NCBI RefSeq assembly: GCF_017876755.1
Contig: NZ_JAGIOO010000001.1
Location: 124,001-188,000, forward strand
DNA: 64,000 nucleotides
Source: Crossiella equi
GTDB taxonomy: Bacteria; Actinomycetota; Actinomycetes; Mycobacteriales; Pseudonocardiaceae
Direction: 5' to 3'
The translations under genes were made by a program, and so were the position numbers. Positions 32,732-40,675 of this stretch are shown here, one piece after another (within the stretch, counting starts at the first letter, position 1; every line of letters begins with the position of its first letter). The notes beneath the pieces are model-generated. The model did not search any database and had not been told where the DNA came from. It saw nothing but the letters and a program-made list of their open reading frames with translations.

Positions 32732-33889
32732 TCAACACGGGTAGTCAGGCAGTCGCAGTCCGGCAGCGGCCATTGTTGACATTCGGTTCAAGAATGCACC
32801 AAACGGTTGCGTGGTCAGCAGCCGGTGCGCGGCATCGCGCAACCGGATCCCGCGCGCGGTCCGGGGCGCGAGGAACGGGCCCGCGTTCCCGGCCGTCTTC
32901 TGGCACCGCGTGGTGTACTCGCGCACCACCTCCTCGTACCGCGCGAAGGCCACCCGGTGGTCCCCGCCCGCCGCCGCCAGCTCGCCCGCGAGCACGTGCG
33001 CGCACACCACGGCCAGCCCGGTGCCCAGCCCGCCGCAGGTCGCCCCGTACCCGGCGTCCCCGAGCAGCACCACCCGCCCCCGCGACAGCCGGGGCACCCG
33101 CACCCGGCTGATCGAGTCGAAGTACACCTCGGGTGCCTGCTCTGCGGCGGCCACGATCTCGGCGGTGCGCCAGCCCATCCCGGTGAACCGCTCGGCCACG
33201 ACCTCCCGGGCCCGTTCGCTACCGACCCGGCCCAGGTCGGGGGCGGCGAACACCAGCAGCGCCCCGCCCTCGACCCCGCCGAAGCTGACCCCGCGCCCGG
33301 GCTCGTTGTACAGGCGGTTGACGTTGTCCTGCCCGGACAGCCCGGGCGTGCGGTAGCCGCACAGGTAGTACCCGAGGTGCTCAAGGAACCGCTCCTCGGG
33401 CCCGAACGCCAGCCGCCGCACCCGGGAGTGCAGCCCGTCGGCACCCACGACCAGGTCGAACCGCCGGGGCCGCCCGCGCTCGAAGGTCACCTCGACCCCG
33501 CCCGGGGTGTCGGTCAGGGTGTCGACGGAGTCGTCGAAGACGTACTCGACGTGCGCGCGGGTCCGGTCGTAGAGCACCTGGCTGAGGTCCCCGCGCAGCA
33601 CCTCCAGGTCCCCGGCGGTGAACCGCGCGGGCAGGGCGTACCGCCGCCGCCCGTCCGGACCGACCACCCACATGTCCCCGGCATCGGTCTGGTGCGCGCG
33701 CAGCTCGTCCAGGATCCCCATGCGCCGCAACACCTCCAAGTGAACCGGCCCGCGGAAGTCCACGGCGAACCCGCCGCGACGCGGCTCGGGCGCCCGTTCC
33801 ACGACGGTCACGGCGTGCCCCTGGCGGTGCAGCCAGTGGGCGAGCGAGGGCCCGGCGACGGAGGCGCCGGAGATCAGCACGGTCAGCAT
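32732..33889 (-). CDS. FAD-dependent monooxygenase
   Basis: 385 residues. FAD-binding motifs are present: GASVAGPSLAHWLHRQGH at the start with VVERAPEPRRGGFAVD, the DG motif LVVGADGLHSRVRR, and GRVVLLGDAGYGATCGGLGT for the ribityl phosphate. This is the para-hydroxybenzoate-hydroxylase-like group, which includes hydroxylases of antibiotic biosynthesis and drug-inactivating enzymes. It starts 110 bases from the divergent Nudix gene; a dyad at 33936-33950 lies between. The 263-base gap between its stop and the start of the GNAT gene at 32468 shows no gene. Confidence 0.8.
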   Translation of the reverse strand: MLTVLISGASVAGPSLAHWLHRQGHAVTVVERAPEPRRGGFAVDFRGPVHLEVLRRMGILDELRAHQTDAGDMWVVGPDGRRRYALPARFTAGDLEVLRGDLSQVLYDRTRAHVEYVFDDSVDTLTDTPGGVEVTFERGRPRRFDLVVGADGLHSRVRRLAFGPEERFLEHLGYYLCGYRTPGLSGQDNVNRLYNEPGRGVSFGGVEGGALLVFAAPDLGRVGSERAREVVAERFTGMGWRTAEIVAAAEQAPEVYFDSISRVRVPRLSRGRVVLLGDAGYGATCGGLGTGLAVVCAHVLAGELAAAGGDHRVAFARYEEVVREYTTRCQKTAGNAGPFLAPRTARGIRLRDAAHRLLTTQPFGAFLNRMSTMAAAGLRLPDYPC

Positions 33890-33935
33890 GGCCGCGAGCG
33901 TGCCGGGGGCCGCTGACCAACCGCGCACCACACGC

Positions 33936-33950
33936 TGACCGCGCTGGTCA
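33936..33950. promoter_or_regulatory. Dyad TGACC-N5-GGTCA between divergent genes
   Basis: TGACC at 33936-33940 and GGTCA at 33946-33950 form a perfect 5-bp inverted repeat. A related half site TGACCA occurs at 33914-33919. The position between a monooxygenase and a Nudix gene suits a shared operator. Confidence 0.35.
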
Positions 33951-33999
33951 GGCCGGGGCCCAGTCCAGGCGCGGGCCACAGGACTTGTATTTTGGGCGC

Positions 34000-34398
34000 G
34001 TGACCGCCATCGACAAGATCGCGCTGTTGCACCTCGTCGACCGCGGGCTGCTCGCCGCCCGCTCCCACGGCCACGACGCCTTCTACCTCCCCGGTGGCAA
34101 GCGCGACCCCGGTGAGTCCGACGTGGACACCCTGGTCCGCGAGCTGGCCGAGGAGCTCGGTGTCACCGTCGACCCGGCCACCGCCCGGCCCGCCGGTACC
34201 TGGCAGGCCCAGGCGCACGGCAAGCCGGACGGGGTGGTGGTCCGCCTGACCTGCTACACCGCCGACTACACCGGCACGCCCGTGGCCAGCAGCGAGATCG
34301 CCGAGCTCGCCTGGCTCACCCACGCCGACCGCGACCGCGCCTCGGCCACCGCCCAGCTGGTCCTGGACGACCTGCACGCCCGGGGTCTGCTCGCTTGA
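34000..34398 (+). CDS. Nudix hydrolase
   Basis: 132 residues from GTG 34000. The Nudix box is GGKRDPGESDVDTLVRELAE followed by ELGV, fitting G-x5-E-x7-RE-L-x-EE-x-G. It resembles the small NUDIX proteins annotated as 8-oxo-dGTP-diphosphatase-like; the substrate is not evident. A TATTTT sequence ten bases before the GTG suggests a leaderless start. An in-frame ORF start upstream (33985) lacks a binding site. Its stop codon overlaps the SoxR-like promoter of the next gene. Confidence 0.8.
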   Translation: MTAIDKIALLHLVDRGLLAARSHGHDAFYLPGGKRDPGESDVDTLVRELAEELGVTVDPATARPAGTWQAQAHGKPDGVVVRLTCYTADYTGTPVASSEIAELAWLTHADRDRASATAQLVLDDLHARGLLA

Positions 34399-34425
34399 CC
34401 TCCACCTCGCTGGAGGTAGTCGACT
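34395..34425 (+). promoter_or_regulatory. SoxR/MerR-type promoter box
   Basis: TTGACC (-35) at 34395-34400 overlaps the 18-bp dyad CCTCCA-CCTCGC-TGGAGG at 34399-34416. With the 19-bp spacing typical of MerR-family promoters, the -10 would be TCGACT at 34420-34425. The SoxR consensus is CCTCAA-N6-TTGAGG, so this site differs by one base in each arm. The transcript would begin close to the oxidoreductase ATG at 34433. Confidence 0.55.
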
Positions 34426-34432
34426 GGGCGGC

Positions 34433-35362
34433 ATGACAGCGAAGAAGACCATGCGCGCGGCCGCCGCCACCCGGGCCGGGGACGTCGACGTGCTGGCGGT
34501 GCTCACCCTGCCGGTCCCCGTGCCCGGCCCCGACCAGGTGCGCGTGCGGGTGCGCGCCGCCGGGTTGCAGCCCTTCGACCTGGCCGTGCGCGCGGGCTGG
34601 GTGCCGCCCCACGCCCAGGTGTCGTTCCCGCAGGTGCTGGGCAACGAGTTCGCGGGCACCGTGGACGCGGTCGGTCCCGGCGTCGCCCAGTTCACGCCCG
34701 GCCAGGAGGTCCTGGGCTTCAACGTGCTGAACTCCCAGGCCGAGTACGTCGTGGTCGGCGAGGACCAGCTCGCCCACAAGCCCGCCGCGATGCCCTGGGA
34801 GGTCGCGGGCGGCTTCACCGCGGGCACCCAGACCGCCTACCTGGCCCTCACCCAGCTCAACGTCGACCACGGCGACACCGTCCTGGTGCACGCCGCCGCC
34901 GGTGCGGTCGGCACGGCCGCGGTCCAGCTGGCCCGCCTGCGCGGCGCCAAGGTGCTCGGCACCGCCAGTCCGGCCAACCAGGACTACCTGCGCGACCTGG
35001 GTGCCACCCCGGTCGTCTACGGCGAGGGTCTGGCCGACCGCCTCCGCGCCCTGGCCCCCGACGGCGTGGACGCGGTGCTGGACGGCGCGGGCGGCGAGGC
35101 CCTGGACCTGTCCCTGGACCTGGTGGCCAGCCCGGCACGCATCGTCACCCTGGTCGAGCACGCCCGAGCAGCCGACCTGGGGGTCCAGCTGGTCCGCGGC
35201 ACCCGCTCGGCCACCCGCCTGGGCGAGCTGGCCGCGCTGTACGCCGAGGGCCGCCTGGAGTTCCCGGTCCGCCGCGCCTACCACCTCACCGACATCCGGG
35301 CCGCCCACCGGGAGATCGCCACCGGGCACGGCGCGGGCAAGGTCGTGCTGACCTTCGACTGA
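34433..35362 (+). CDS. NADP-dependent quinone-type oxidoreductase
   Basis: 309 residues of the zinc-free medium-chain reductase (QOR) group. The N-terminal GroES-like domain (VRVRAAGLQPFDLAVRAGWV, QVLGNEFAGTVDAVGPGV) is followed by the Rossmann motif VLVHAAAGAVGTAAVQLARL and a C-terminal REIATGHGAGKVVLTF ending. Zinc ligands are absent. Such enzymes reduce quinones or enals with NADPH and are classical members of actinobacterial SoxR regulons. The promoter box directly upstream supports redox-cycling drug control. No SoxR gene is in this window. Confidence 0.85.
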   Translation: MTAKKTMRAAAATRAGDVDVLAVLTLPVPVPGPDQVRVRVRAAGLQPFDLAVRAGWVPPHAQVSFPQVLGNEFAGTVDAVGPGVAQFTPGQEVLGFNVLNSQAEYVVVGEDQLAHKPAAMPWEVAGGFTAGTQTAYLALTQLNVDHGDTVLVHAAAGAVGTAAVQLARLRGAKVLGTASPANQDYLRDLGATPVVYGEGLADRLRALAPDGVDAVLDGAGGEALDLSLDLVASPARIVTLVEHARAADLGVQLVRGTRSATRLGELAALYAEGRLEFPVRRAYHLTDIRAAHREIATGHGAGKVVLTFD

Positions 35363-35453
35363 GCCCGGCCCTGGTTCAGCGCAGGGCGAGGCCCGCGGCC
35401 GCGGTGTGCAGTGCCTCCCGGAGGTGGCTCGCGCCCGGTCCTGCCGGACTGAC

Positions 35454-38400
35454 CTACCAGTTCTCCAGGCGCAGCCGCCGGGCCCGGTCCCGCAGCTCCT
35501 GCGGCGCGCGCCGATCGGCCTCCACCCGCTCGAGCGCGGCCAGGGCTGTCGCCCGGTCGTGCGGCAGAAGCTGCTCGGCCAGCTCCAAGCGCTGTCGGGT
35601 GTCCAGCTGACCGTGCCGCAGCACGTCGCCGCGGGCAGCCATCGCGTCGGGGCCGGACAGGTGGTTGTTGATGAGCTTGAGCCGGGTTTCCGTGGGGAGG
35701 CTCCGACTGGTGGCCATGCCGGCGACCCAGGTCGCGTCGCCGGTCAGCTCGTGCAGCTGGTTCGCGATGTAGAGCTTCAGACCTTCCCGGACACCGCGAT
35801 CGGTGACCATGTTCTTGAGCAAGCGGATCGCCGTGGTCCGCCGATGCTTGGCCAGCTTGACGGCCACCGTCACCCTGACGTCCTGGGGAACGGTCTTGTC
35901 CTCGGCGAGGAGCTGGAGCGCGGCGCCGTGGTCCTTGTCCGCCAGCATCTCGGCCGCGGCGAGCCGTTGTTCCGAGTGCTGCTGGGGCAGGGTCGTGCTG
36001 AGCTCAGCCAGCAGCGTCCAGCCAGCCGGGTGGTTCCGGGAGGTGAGCCGGGAGGCCAGCTCCAGGCGCAGCGCCGCCGCCAGGGACCTGTCCTCGGCAC
36101 AGCGGACCAGGACGTCGGTGGGGTGGTTGAAACGTGTGTTCAACCCGACCGCCGCCCAGTACCGGTCAGCCGGGGACTCGCCGTGGTGGAAGAGGTCCAG
36201 CAGCGCCGGTTCGGCGTCGGGCAATCCGTGCAGTGCGAGCATCGCCTTCTCACGGACCTCGGGTGCGGTGAGCGAGAGCAGTGTGGGCACAGCGAGCGGG
36301 GATCGCACCCCGGCCAGTGTGCGGGCGGCCCGGAGCCGGGTGGGCCAGGTCTGGGCGGCATCGGTCGCGATGTCCGCCAAGCAGGCCTCGCCCTCCACGC
36401 CCTGCTCGGCGAGGACGTCGTAGGACAGCGGCCAGCTCTCGCCCCTGGCGAAGGCCAGGCGGGTGAAGTCGGCCGCACCCCGCACCGCGATGACCTGCCG
36501 GGCCAGCGCCTTCCAGTGCTCCTCGGAGACTTCCGGGTCCCCGAGGAAGCCCGGCAGTTCCCGGTCGGCGGCCTCGGGGTCGACCTTGAGCAGGAAGGTC
36601 AGCAGCCACAGCCGTCCTGAACCGCCGCGACCCCCTCGCACGATCCGGTTGACCGCGGCCTGTGCACGTGGCCGGTCCAGCTCGGCCAGCCACACCACGT
36701 ACTGCTGCCAGGCTTCCAAGGTGAGCCGGTTCCGATCACTGGCCGCACGATCGAGCATCCGCACGGCCCGCCGCAGCTGCGCCTCGGGCACCGGCACACC
36801 GTGGCGCACCAGCTCCACCACGAACCCGATGTTGCGCGGCCAGTGCCAGAACCCCAACAGCTTGCGCAGCGCGGGTGCCAGGTCCCGCCCGGTCTCCACC
36901 CAGCGGGCGGCGAAGAACAACCTCGTCTGCAAGTCCGACCACGGCCAATCCCGTTGCGGCTCCAGCACCTCCCGGGCGTCCCGGTGCTGCTCGACCAGGT
37001 GGCAGCCAGCCAGGTACTCCTCAACCGTCTGGTGCAGGAACCGCGCACCACCGGGCCGTTCCACCACCAGACCGCTGGCGCGCAGAACAGCGGTCAGCAC
37101 CTCAGCCCACTGCCGCGCGGACACGTGCGCGGGCGGGCGCACCCCGGGCCAGCGGGCCGCGATCTCACCCAGGGGCTCGCCGGTGCGCTGGTGCCCGTAC
37201 GCGGTGAACCGGGCCAGCTCCTCCACCCGGTGCCGCACCTCGTCGACGGCCTCGGCGGCGTGGGGCAGCATCGCGCGCAGCCGGGCATCCGCCCCGGACT
37301 CGGCGAGCTTCTGCCGCAGCCACCCGGTGAACGCCCCGTACAGCTCCGCCTGCCCCTCCGGGAGCGGCCGGTCCGGGTGGGCGGCGAACAGCAGGCACAG
37401 CATGCTCGCGACCAGCGGGACGTGCGCCAGCTCGTGCAGTCGCGTGCCCGCCAGCCCGGACAGGAACTCCGCCGCCCCGGCCTCCGGCTCCGGGTGCTCG
37501 GCGGTACTGAGCCAGGTGGTGACGAACCGGTGCAGCTGCCAGTCGGTGAACGGCTCCAGCACGTAGGTGGGATGACGCGACTCGTCCACGCGCCCGGCGA
37601 ACCCCTGACGGCCGACCGGACGGCTGGCCAACAGGAACCGGTGGCCGGACTCCTCGCGGAAGCGGCGCACCAGGTCCAGCACGGTCAGCCGGTCCTCGGT
37701 GGACAGCACCTCGTCCAGGCCGTCGACCAGCACCAGCCAGGGCACGCCGGGCACCGGCTCCGCCCCGAACAGCTCGGCCAGCCGCGCCCCCTCCAGATCC
37801 AGGTGCACGGTCCCGACCACGCCCCGGGCCAGCAGGTCCGGCAGCCCGCCCCGGCCGGTGAGCCGGTCGGCGTTGACCGGCACCGGCACGAACGCCTGCG
37901 CCTCACCGGCCAGCCAGGCCCGCGCGGTGTCCGCGCTGATCCGCCGCACCAGGCTGGACTTGCCCACCCCCGGGTCGCCCAGCACCTGCACCCCGTCGTG
38001 CCGGTGCAGCAAGGTCTCCGCGTCCACGCGTTCGGGCGCGGTCTCGTCCTGGCGGGTGGTGTGCCGGTTGAGGTAGATCGCCGACAGCGGTGGCGCCTCC
38101 GCACGCAGGCTCAGGTACCGGTGCTCCCGGTCCGCCTCGGCCAGCCCGCGCAGGTAGGTCCGCAGCACCGGGCCTGGATGCCGCCAGCCGCTGGCGCGCA
38201 GCTGCTCCGGGCTGAGCAGGTCCAGCCACGCGTGGTTGGCCCGGCGCACCCGCGCCAGCTCGGGCAGCTCCGGCACCGCCAGCGGGATGCCGTCCGCACC
38301 GACCAGCGCGCACACCGCGCCCGTGCGCCGGTTCAGCACCGGCGCGCCAGGTGCGTCGCCGGTGCGCACGAGCTCGTCCCCGGACCGGACGTCGGGCAGC

Positions 38401-38627
38401 AGGCACGCGTAGGTCTCGTGCTCGCCGGGCACCAGCACCAGGCCGTCCGGACCGAGGACCAGGGCCAGCTCCGGCGCGACCGCGACCCCGGAGCCCGACT
38501 CGGTGCACACCGCCGCCGAGTGCAGGGCGGCGGTCAGCGGCCCGCGTTCGGCGGTGATGTGCACGTGCAGGTCGCGGAGCTGGACCACGTTGCCGTACAC
38601 GGTGCCGGTGATCGAGTTCCAGTGCAC
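35454..38627 (-). CDS. NACHT-domain NTPase, NLR-like, with degenerate protease-like N-terminus
   Basis: 1057 residues. The start (NSITGTVYGNVVQLRDLHVH) is a short motif seen at the head of many actinobacterial signal-transduction ATPases. Residues about 35-125 look like a trypsin-like domain that has lost its catalytic residues: GDAPGAPVLNRRTGAVCALV replaces the usual Ser-containing loop. The NACHT ATPase spans about 205-520, with Walker A GDPGVGKSS at 217-225 and Walker B LVLVDGLDEV at 298-307. Residues about 600-1057 are helical repeats (HEAT-like; for example RLKAMLA-like and LHGLPDAEPALLDLFHHGES units). Bacterial NACHT proteins include anti-phage NLR-like sensors; defence is inference here. 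It is a single gene without an obvious partner. Confidence 0.8.
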   Translation of the reverse strand: MHWNSITGTVYGNVVQLRDLHVHITAERGPLTAALHSAAVCTESGSGVAVAPELALVLGPDGLVLVPGEHETYACLLPDVRSGDELVRTGDAPGAPVLNRRTGAVCALVGADGIPLAVPELPELARVRRANHAWLDLLSPEQLRASGWRHPGPVLRTYLRGLAEADREHRYLSLRAEAPPLSAIYLNRHTTRQDETAPERVDAETLLHRHDGVQVLGDPGVGKSSLVRRISADTARAWLAGEAQAFVPVPVNADRLTGRGGLPDLLARGVVGTVHLDLEGARLAELFGAEPVPGVPWLVLVDGLDEVLSTEDRLTVLDLVRRFREESGHRFLLASRPVGRQGFAGRVDESRHPTYVLEPFTDWQLHRFVTTWLSTAEHPEPEAGAAEFLSGLAGTRLHELAHVPLVASMLCLLFAAHPDRPLPEGQAELYGAFTGWLRQKLAESGADARLRAMLPHAAEAVDEVRHRVEELARFTAYGHQRTGEPLGEIAARWPGVRPPAHVSARQWAEVLTAVLRASGLVVERPGGARFLHQTVEEYLAGCHLVEQHRDAREVLEPQRDWPWSDLQTRLFFAARWVETGRDLAPALRKLLGFWHWPRNIGFVVELVRHGVPVPEAQLRRAVRMLDRAASDRNRLTLEAWQQYVVWLAELDRPRAQAAVNRIVRGGRGGSGRLWLLTFLLKVDPEAADRELPGFLGDPEVSEEHWKALARQVIAVRGAADFTRLAFARGESWPLSYDVLAEQGVEGEACLADIATDAAQTWPTRLRAARTLAGVRSPLAVPTLLSLTAPEVREKAMLALHGLPDAEPALLDLFHHGESPADRYWAAVGLNTRFNHPTDVLVRCAEDRSLAAALRLELASRLTSRNHPAGWTLLAELSTTLPQQHSEQRLAAAEMLADKDHGAALQLLAEDKTVPQDVRVTVAVKLAKHRRTTAIRLLKNMVTDRGVREGLKLYIANQLHELTGDATWVAGMATSRSLPTETRLKLINNHLSGPDAMAARGDVLRHGQLDTRQRLELAEQLLPHDRATALAALERVEADRRAPQELRDRARRLRLENW

Positions 38628-38709
38628 GCCCTGACCGTAGCGCCCGGCTCACCCGGCCGAGGCGGATCGCGACCGGGTCACCCGATCACGCACTCCCTAT
38701 CCTGTCCTC

Positions 38710-39372
38710 GTGCTGCTGGTGTGGCTGTTCTTCGAGGGCTGGCTGGGCCACGCGTTCGGGCCCCTGGCCGCGACGGGTGCCGGACTGGCCGCAGTGGTCG
38801 TGCTCGCGCTGCTGGGCGGGTCGGACCCGGAGGGCTATCCCGGTTCGCGGATCCTCGGCTGGGTCGCGCTGGCCCTGCCCGTCTCGTGGTGGGCGGCCGG
38901 GTTCCTGCTCGAACCGCTGGGCTGGCCGGTCCTGGCAGCCGCGTTGTTCCTGGCGCCGACCGCGGTGCTCGCGGTGGTCCTGCCCGTGGAGCTGCTGCTG
39001 GGCCGGGCGGTCGCCGAGGGTGCCGCGGTGGTGGGCGCGCTGGCCGGGCTGACCTGGGTGGTGGCGGCCTGTCTGCTGTTCGGTGCCGTGCCGGTGGTGC
39101 TCGCCTCGGCGTTCGGTCTGCTGGCCGCGGTGGGCTGGGGCCGGGTGCAGCGCGTGCGGTGGGGCAGCGCGCTGGCCGAACGGGAACTCCTGACCGGCAC
39201 GATCTACCTGTCCGCCACGCTGCTCGCGATCTCCGGCGCGGTGCTCGGCGCCCCCGGTGTGGCGGCGTTGCTGGGCTGGGCGACGCCGCTGACCGGGCTG
39301 CTGCTGGTCGTGCTGGGCTGCGTGCTCGTCTACCCGGTCGCCAGGTTGGGCGAACGCGTGGCGGGCGGCTGA
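38710..39372 (+). CDS. Hypothetical membrane protein
   Basis: 220 residues from GTG 38710, with about seven hydrophobic segments and short loops (for example ATGAGLAAVVVLALLGGSDP, PTAVLAVVLPVELLLGRAV). I recognise no family. The first segment begins almost at the N-terminus (LLVWLFFEGWLGHAFG). It is divergent from the NACHT gene with an 82-base spacer and overlaps the end of the DUF4180 gene by 43 bases. Confidence 0.65.
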   Translation: MLLVWLFFEGWLGHAFGPLAATGAGLAAVVVLALLGGSDPEGYPGSRILGWVALALPVSWWAAGFLLEPLGWPVLAAALFLAPTAVLAVVLPVELLLGRAVAEGAAVVGALAGLTWVVAACLLFGAVPVVLASAFGLLAAVGWGRVQRVRWGSALAERELLTGTIYLSATLLAISGAVLGAPGVAALLGWATPLTGLLLVVLGCVLVYPVARLGERVAGG

Positions 39373-39701
39373 CCCGGCCCCGCCAGCTTGGTGTGGAACG
39401 CCGCCTCCGAGGCCACGAACCACAGCTGCCGCCACCGGTTGGCCTCGCGCACGAAGTCCGCCAGCGTGGGGCTGGCCGCGATGCGGGCCGACAGGTCGCC
39501 GACCACGGCCAGCTTCACGTTGTAGTTGACGAACTTCTGCACCACCGCGCCCGCGACCCCGGTGCGCAGCTTGAAGAACTCCTCCGGCAGGCGCTCCACC
39601 GGGACCAGCAGCCAGGTGGGGAAGCCGTGGTCGGCCATGAGGTCCAGGGCGGCCCGCTCGTCGGTCAGGACCGGGCCCGGGCCCGCGTGCACGATCGTCA
39701 T
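39330..39701 (-). CDS. DUF4180 domain protein
   Basis: 123 residues. The family pattern is clear: ALDLMADHGFPTWLLVPVER near the start, LRTGVAGAVVQKFVNYNVKL, VVGDLSARIAASPTLADFVR and EANRWRQLWFVASEAAFHTK. The function of DUF4180 is unknown. Its ATG overlaps the stop of the upstream HTH gene (ATGA), so the two are translated as a pair. The HTH protein may control both. Confidence 0.8.
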   Translation of the reverse strand: MTIVHAGPGPVLTDERAALDLMADHGFPTWLLVPVERLPEEFFKLRTGVAGAVVQKFVNYNVKLAVVGDLSARIAASPTLADFVREANRWRQLWFVASEAAFHTKLAGPGQPPATRSPNLATG

Positions 39702-40129
39702 TGGTTCAACACCACCTCGGTCAGTTCCAGCAGCTTGCCGATGTCGCCGGGCGGGCCGATCAGCACGATCCGCAGGCTGGCCCGCTGCTCGTCGTAGAAG
39801 GTCTGCACGCGCACCGGCACCTCACTCGGGTCACGGCCCTGGAGCGAGCCGGTGAGCATGCCGCTGAGCTTGCCCATCAGCTCGAAGGAGATCGCGTCGA
39901 CCTGCACCACCGAGGTCACCTCGGCCCGGCGGTGCCGCACGGCGGTCTCCCGCGCCGGGGGTGCGGCCGTGCTGCCGGTGAAGGCCTCCAGGTCCGCCCG
40001 CGCGATGCGGTACTGCTTGCCGATGCGGACCGCGGGCAGCTTGCCCTCGCGCACGTAGCCCCGCACGGTCTTCACGTGCAGGCCGAGCACGTGCGCGACG
40101 TGCTCCACGGAGTACAACTCGTTGCTCAC
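39698..40129 (-). CDS. Excisionase/MerR-like HTH DNA-binding protein
   Basis: 143 residues from GTG 40129. The N-terminal 50 residues are an excisionase/BldC-like winged helix (YSVEHVAHVLGLHVKTVRGY, then GKLPAVRIGKQYRIARADLE). The C-terminal 80 residues form a separate domain (RAEVTSVVQVDAISFELMGK, RIVLIGPPGDIGKLLELTEV) that could bind a ligand or partner. The operator-like sequence just upstream (40137-40161) suggests autoregulation. The same 13-mer is found before a hydrolase gene at 60468, making this a candidate local regulator of both loci. Confidence 0.8.
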   Translation of the reverse strand: MSNELYSVEHVAHVLGLHVKTVRGYVREGKLPAVRIGKQYRIARADLEAFTGSTAAPPARETAVRHRRAEVTSVVQVDAISFELMGKLSGMLTGSLQGRDPSEVPVRVQTFYDEQRASLRIVLIGPPGDIGKLLELTEVVLNQ

Positions 40130-40136
40130 CAGAACA

Positions 40137-40161
40137 CGATAGCACCCTATAGGGAAGTTTG
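40137..40161. promoter_or_regulatory. Operator-like site, CGATAG and ATAGGGAAGTTTG
   Basis: CGATAG at 40137-40142 precedes the palindrome CCCTATAGGG (40145-40154), which overlaps ATAGGGAAGTTTG at 40149-40161. The same 13-mer is at 60434-60446 before the hydrolase gene. The site lies 8-32 bases upstream of the HTH gene start and 130 bases before the SRPBCC gene on the other strand. Confidence 0.55.
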
Positions 40162-40291
40162 GGGAATGTATACAGCCGGGGGATGGCAGGTTGGTGAATT
40201 CCGGGATACCGCCCGGTATGTCCTGGTGGGTGGTCGCACCGAGGACGAGAATGCGGACATCACCCGGGACCGCCGAATGAGGCCGAGGACC

Positions 40292-40675
40292 ATGACGAAC
40301 AGGGACCGACAGACCACAACCGGATTCCAGGTCGGTGTGCAGCGCAGCGTGGAGGCCCGGTCCGACCGGGTGTGGCGCCTGCTCACCGCACGCCCCGAGC
40401 TCTGGCTGGGCGGACCGGTCCGCCTGGAACCCGGCAGCCGCTACGAGGGCAAGGGCGTCACCGGCGAGATCCGCGTGGTCAAACCGGTCGACCGCGTGCG
40501 CTTCACCTGGCACAAGACCGGCTGGACCACCCCGGCCACGGTGCTGGTGACGCTGTCCGGCGAGGGCGCGACCGCCGTGCGCGCCCAGGTGGACCGGCTG
40601 CCCGACGCCGACTCGCGCGAGTGGGCCCGCCAGCAGTGGCAGGTGGCCCTGGAGCGCATCGCGGCGGCGGTCTAG
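40292..40675 (+). CDS. SRPBCC (START-like) family protein
   Basis: 127 residues from ATG 40292 after GAGG. The pattern FQVGVQRSVEARSDRVWRLL with a later RVRFTWHKTGWTTPATVLVT and a C-terminal helix REWARQQWQVALERIAAAV matches the AHSA1-like SRPBCC fold, which binds hydrophobic ligands. The ligand is unknown. It is divergent from the HTH/DUF4180 pair and ends four bases into the convergent helicase gene. An ATG at 40277 is a possible longer start. Confidence 0.75.
   Translation: MTNRDRQTTTGFQVGVQRSVEARSDRVWRLLTARPELWLGGPVRLEPGSRYEGKGVTGEIRVVKPVDRVRFTWHKTGWTTPATVLVTLSGEGATAVRAQVDRLPDADSREWARQQWQVALERIAAAV

Noticed and set aside
36801-39797. Long open frame on the + strand opposite the NACHT gene
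   Set aside because: It is an antisense shadow created by high GC in the NACHT gene. It shows no domain motifs and crosses several real genes.
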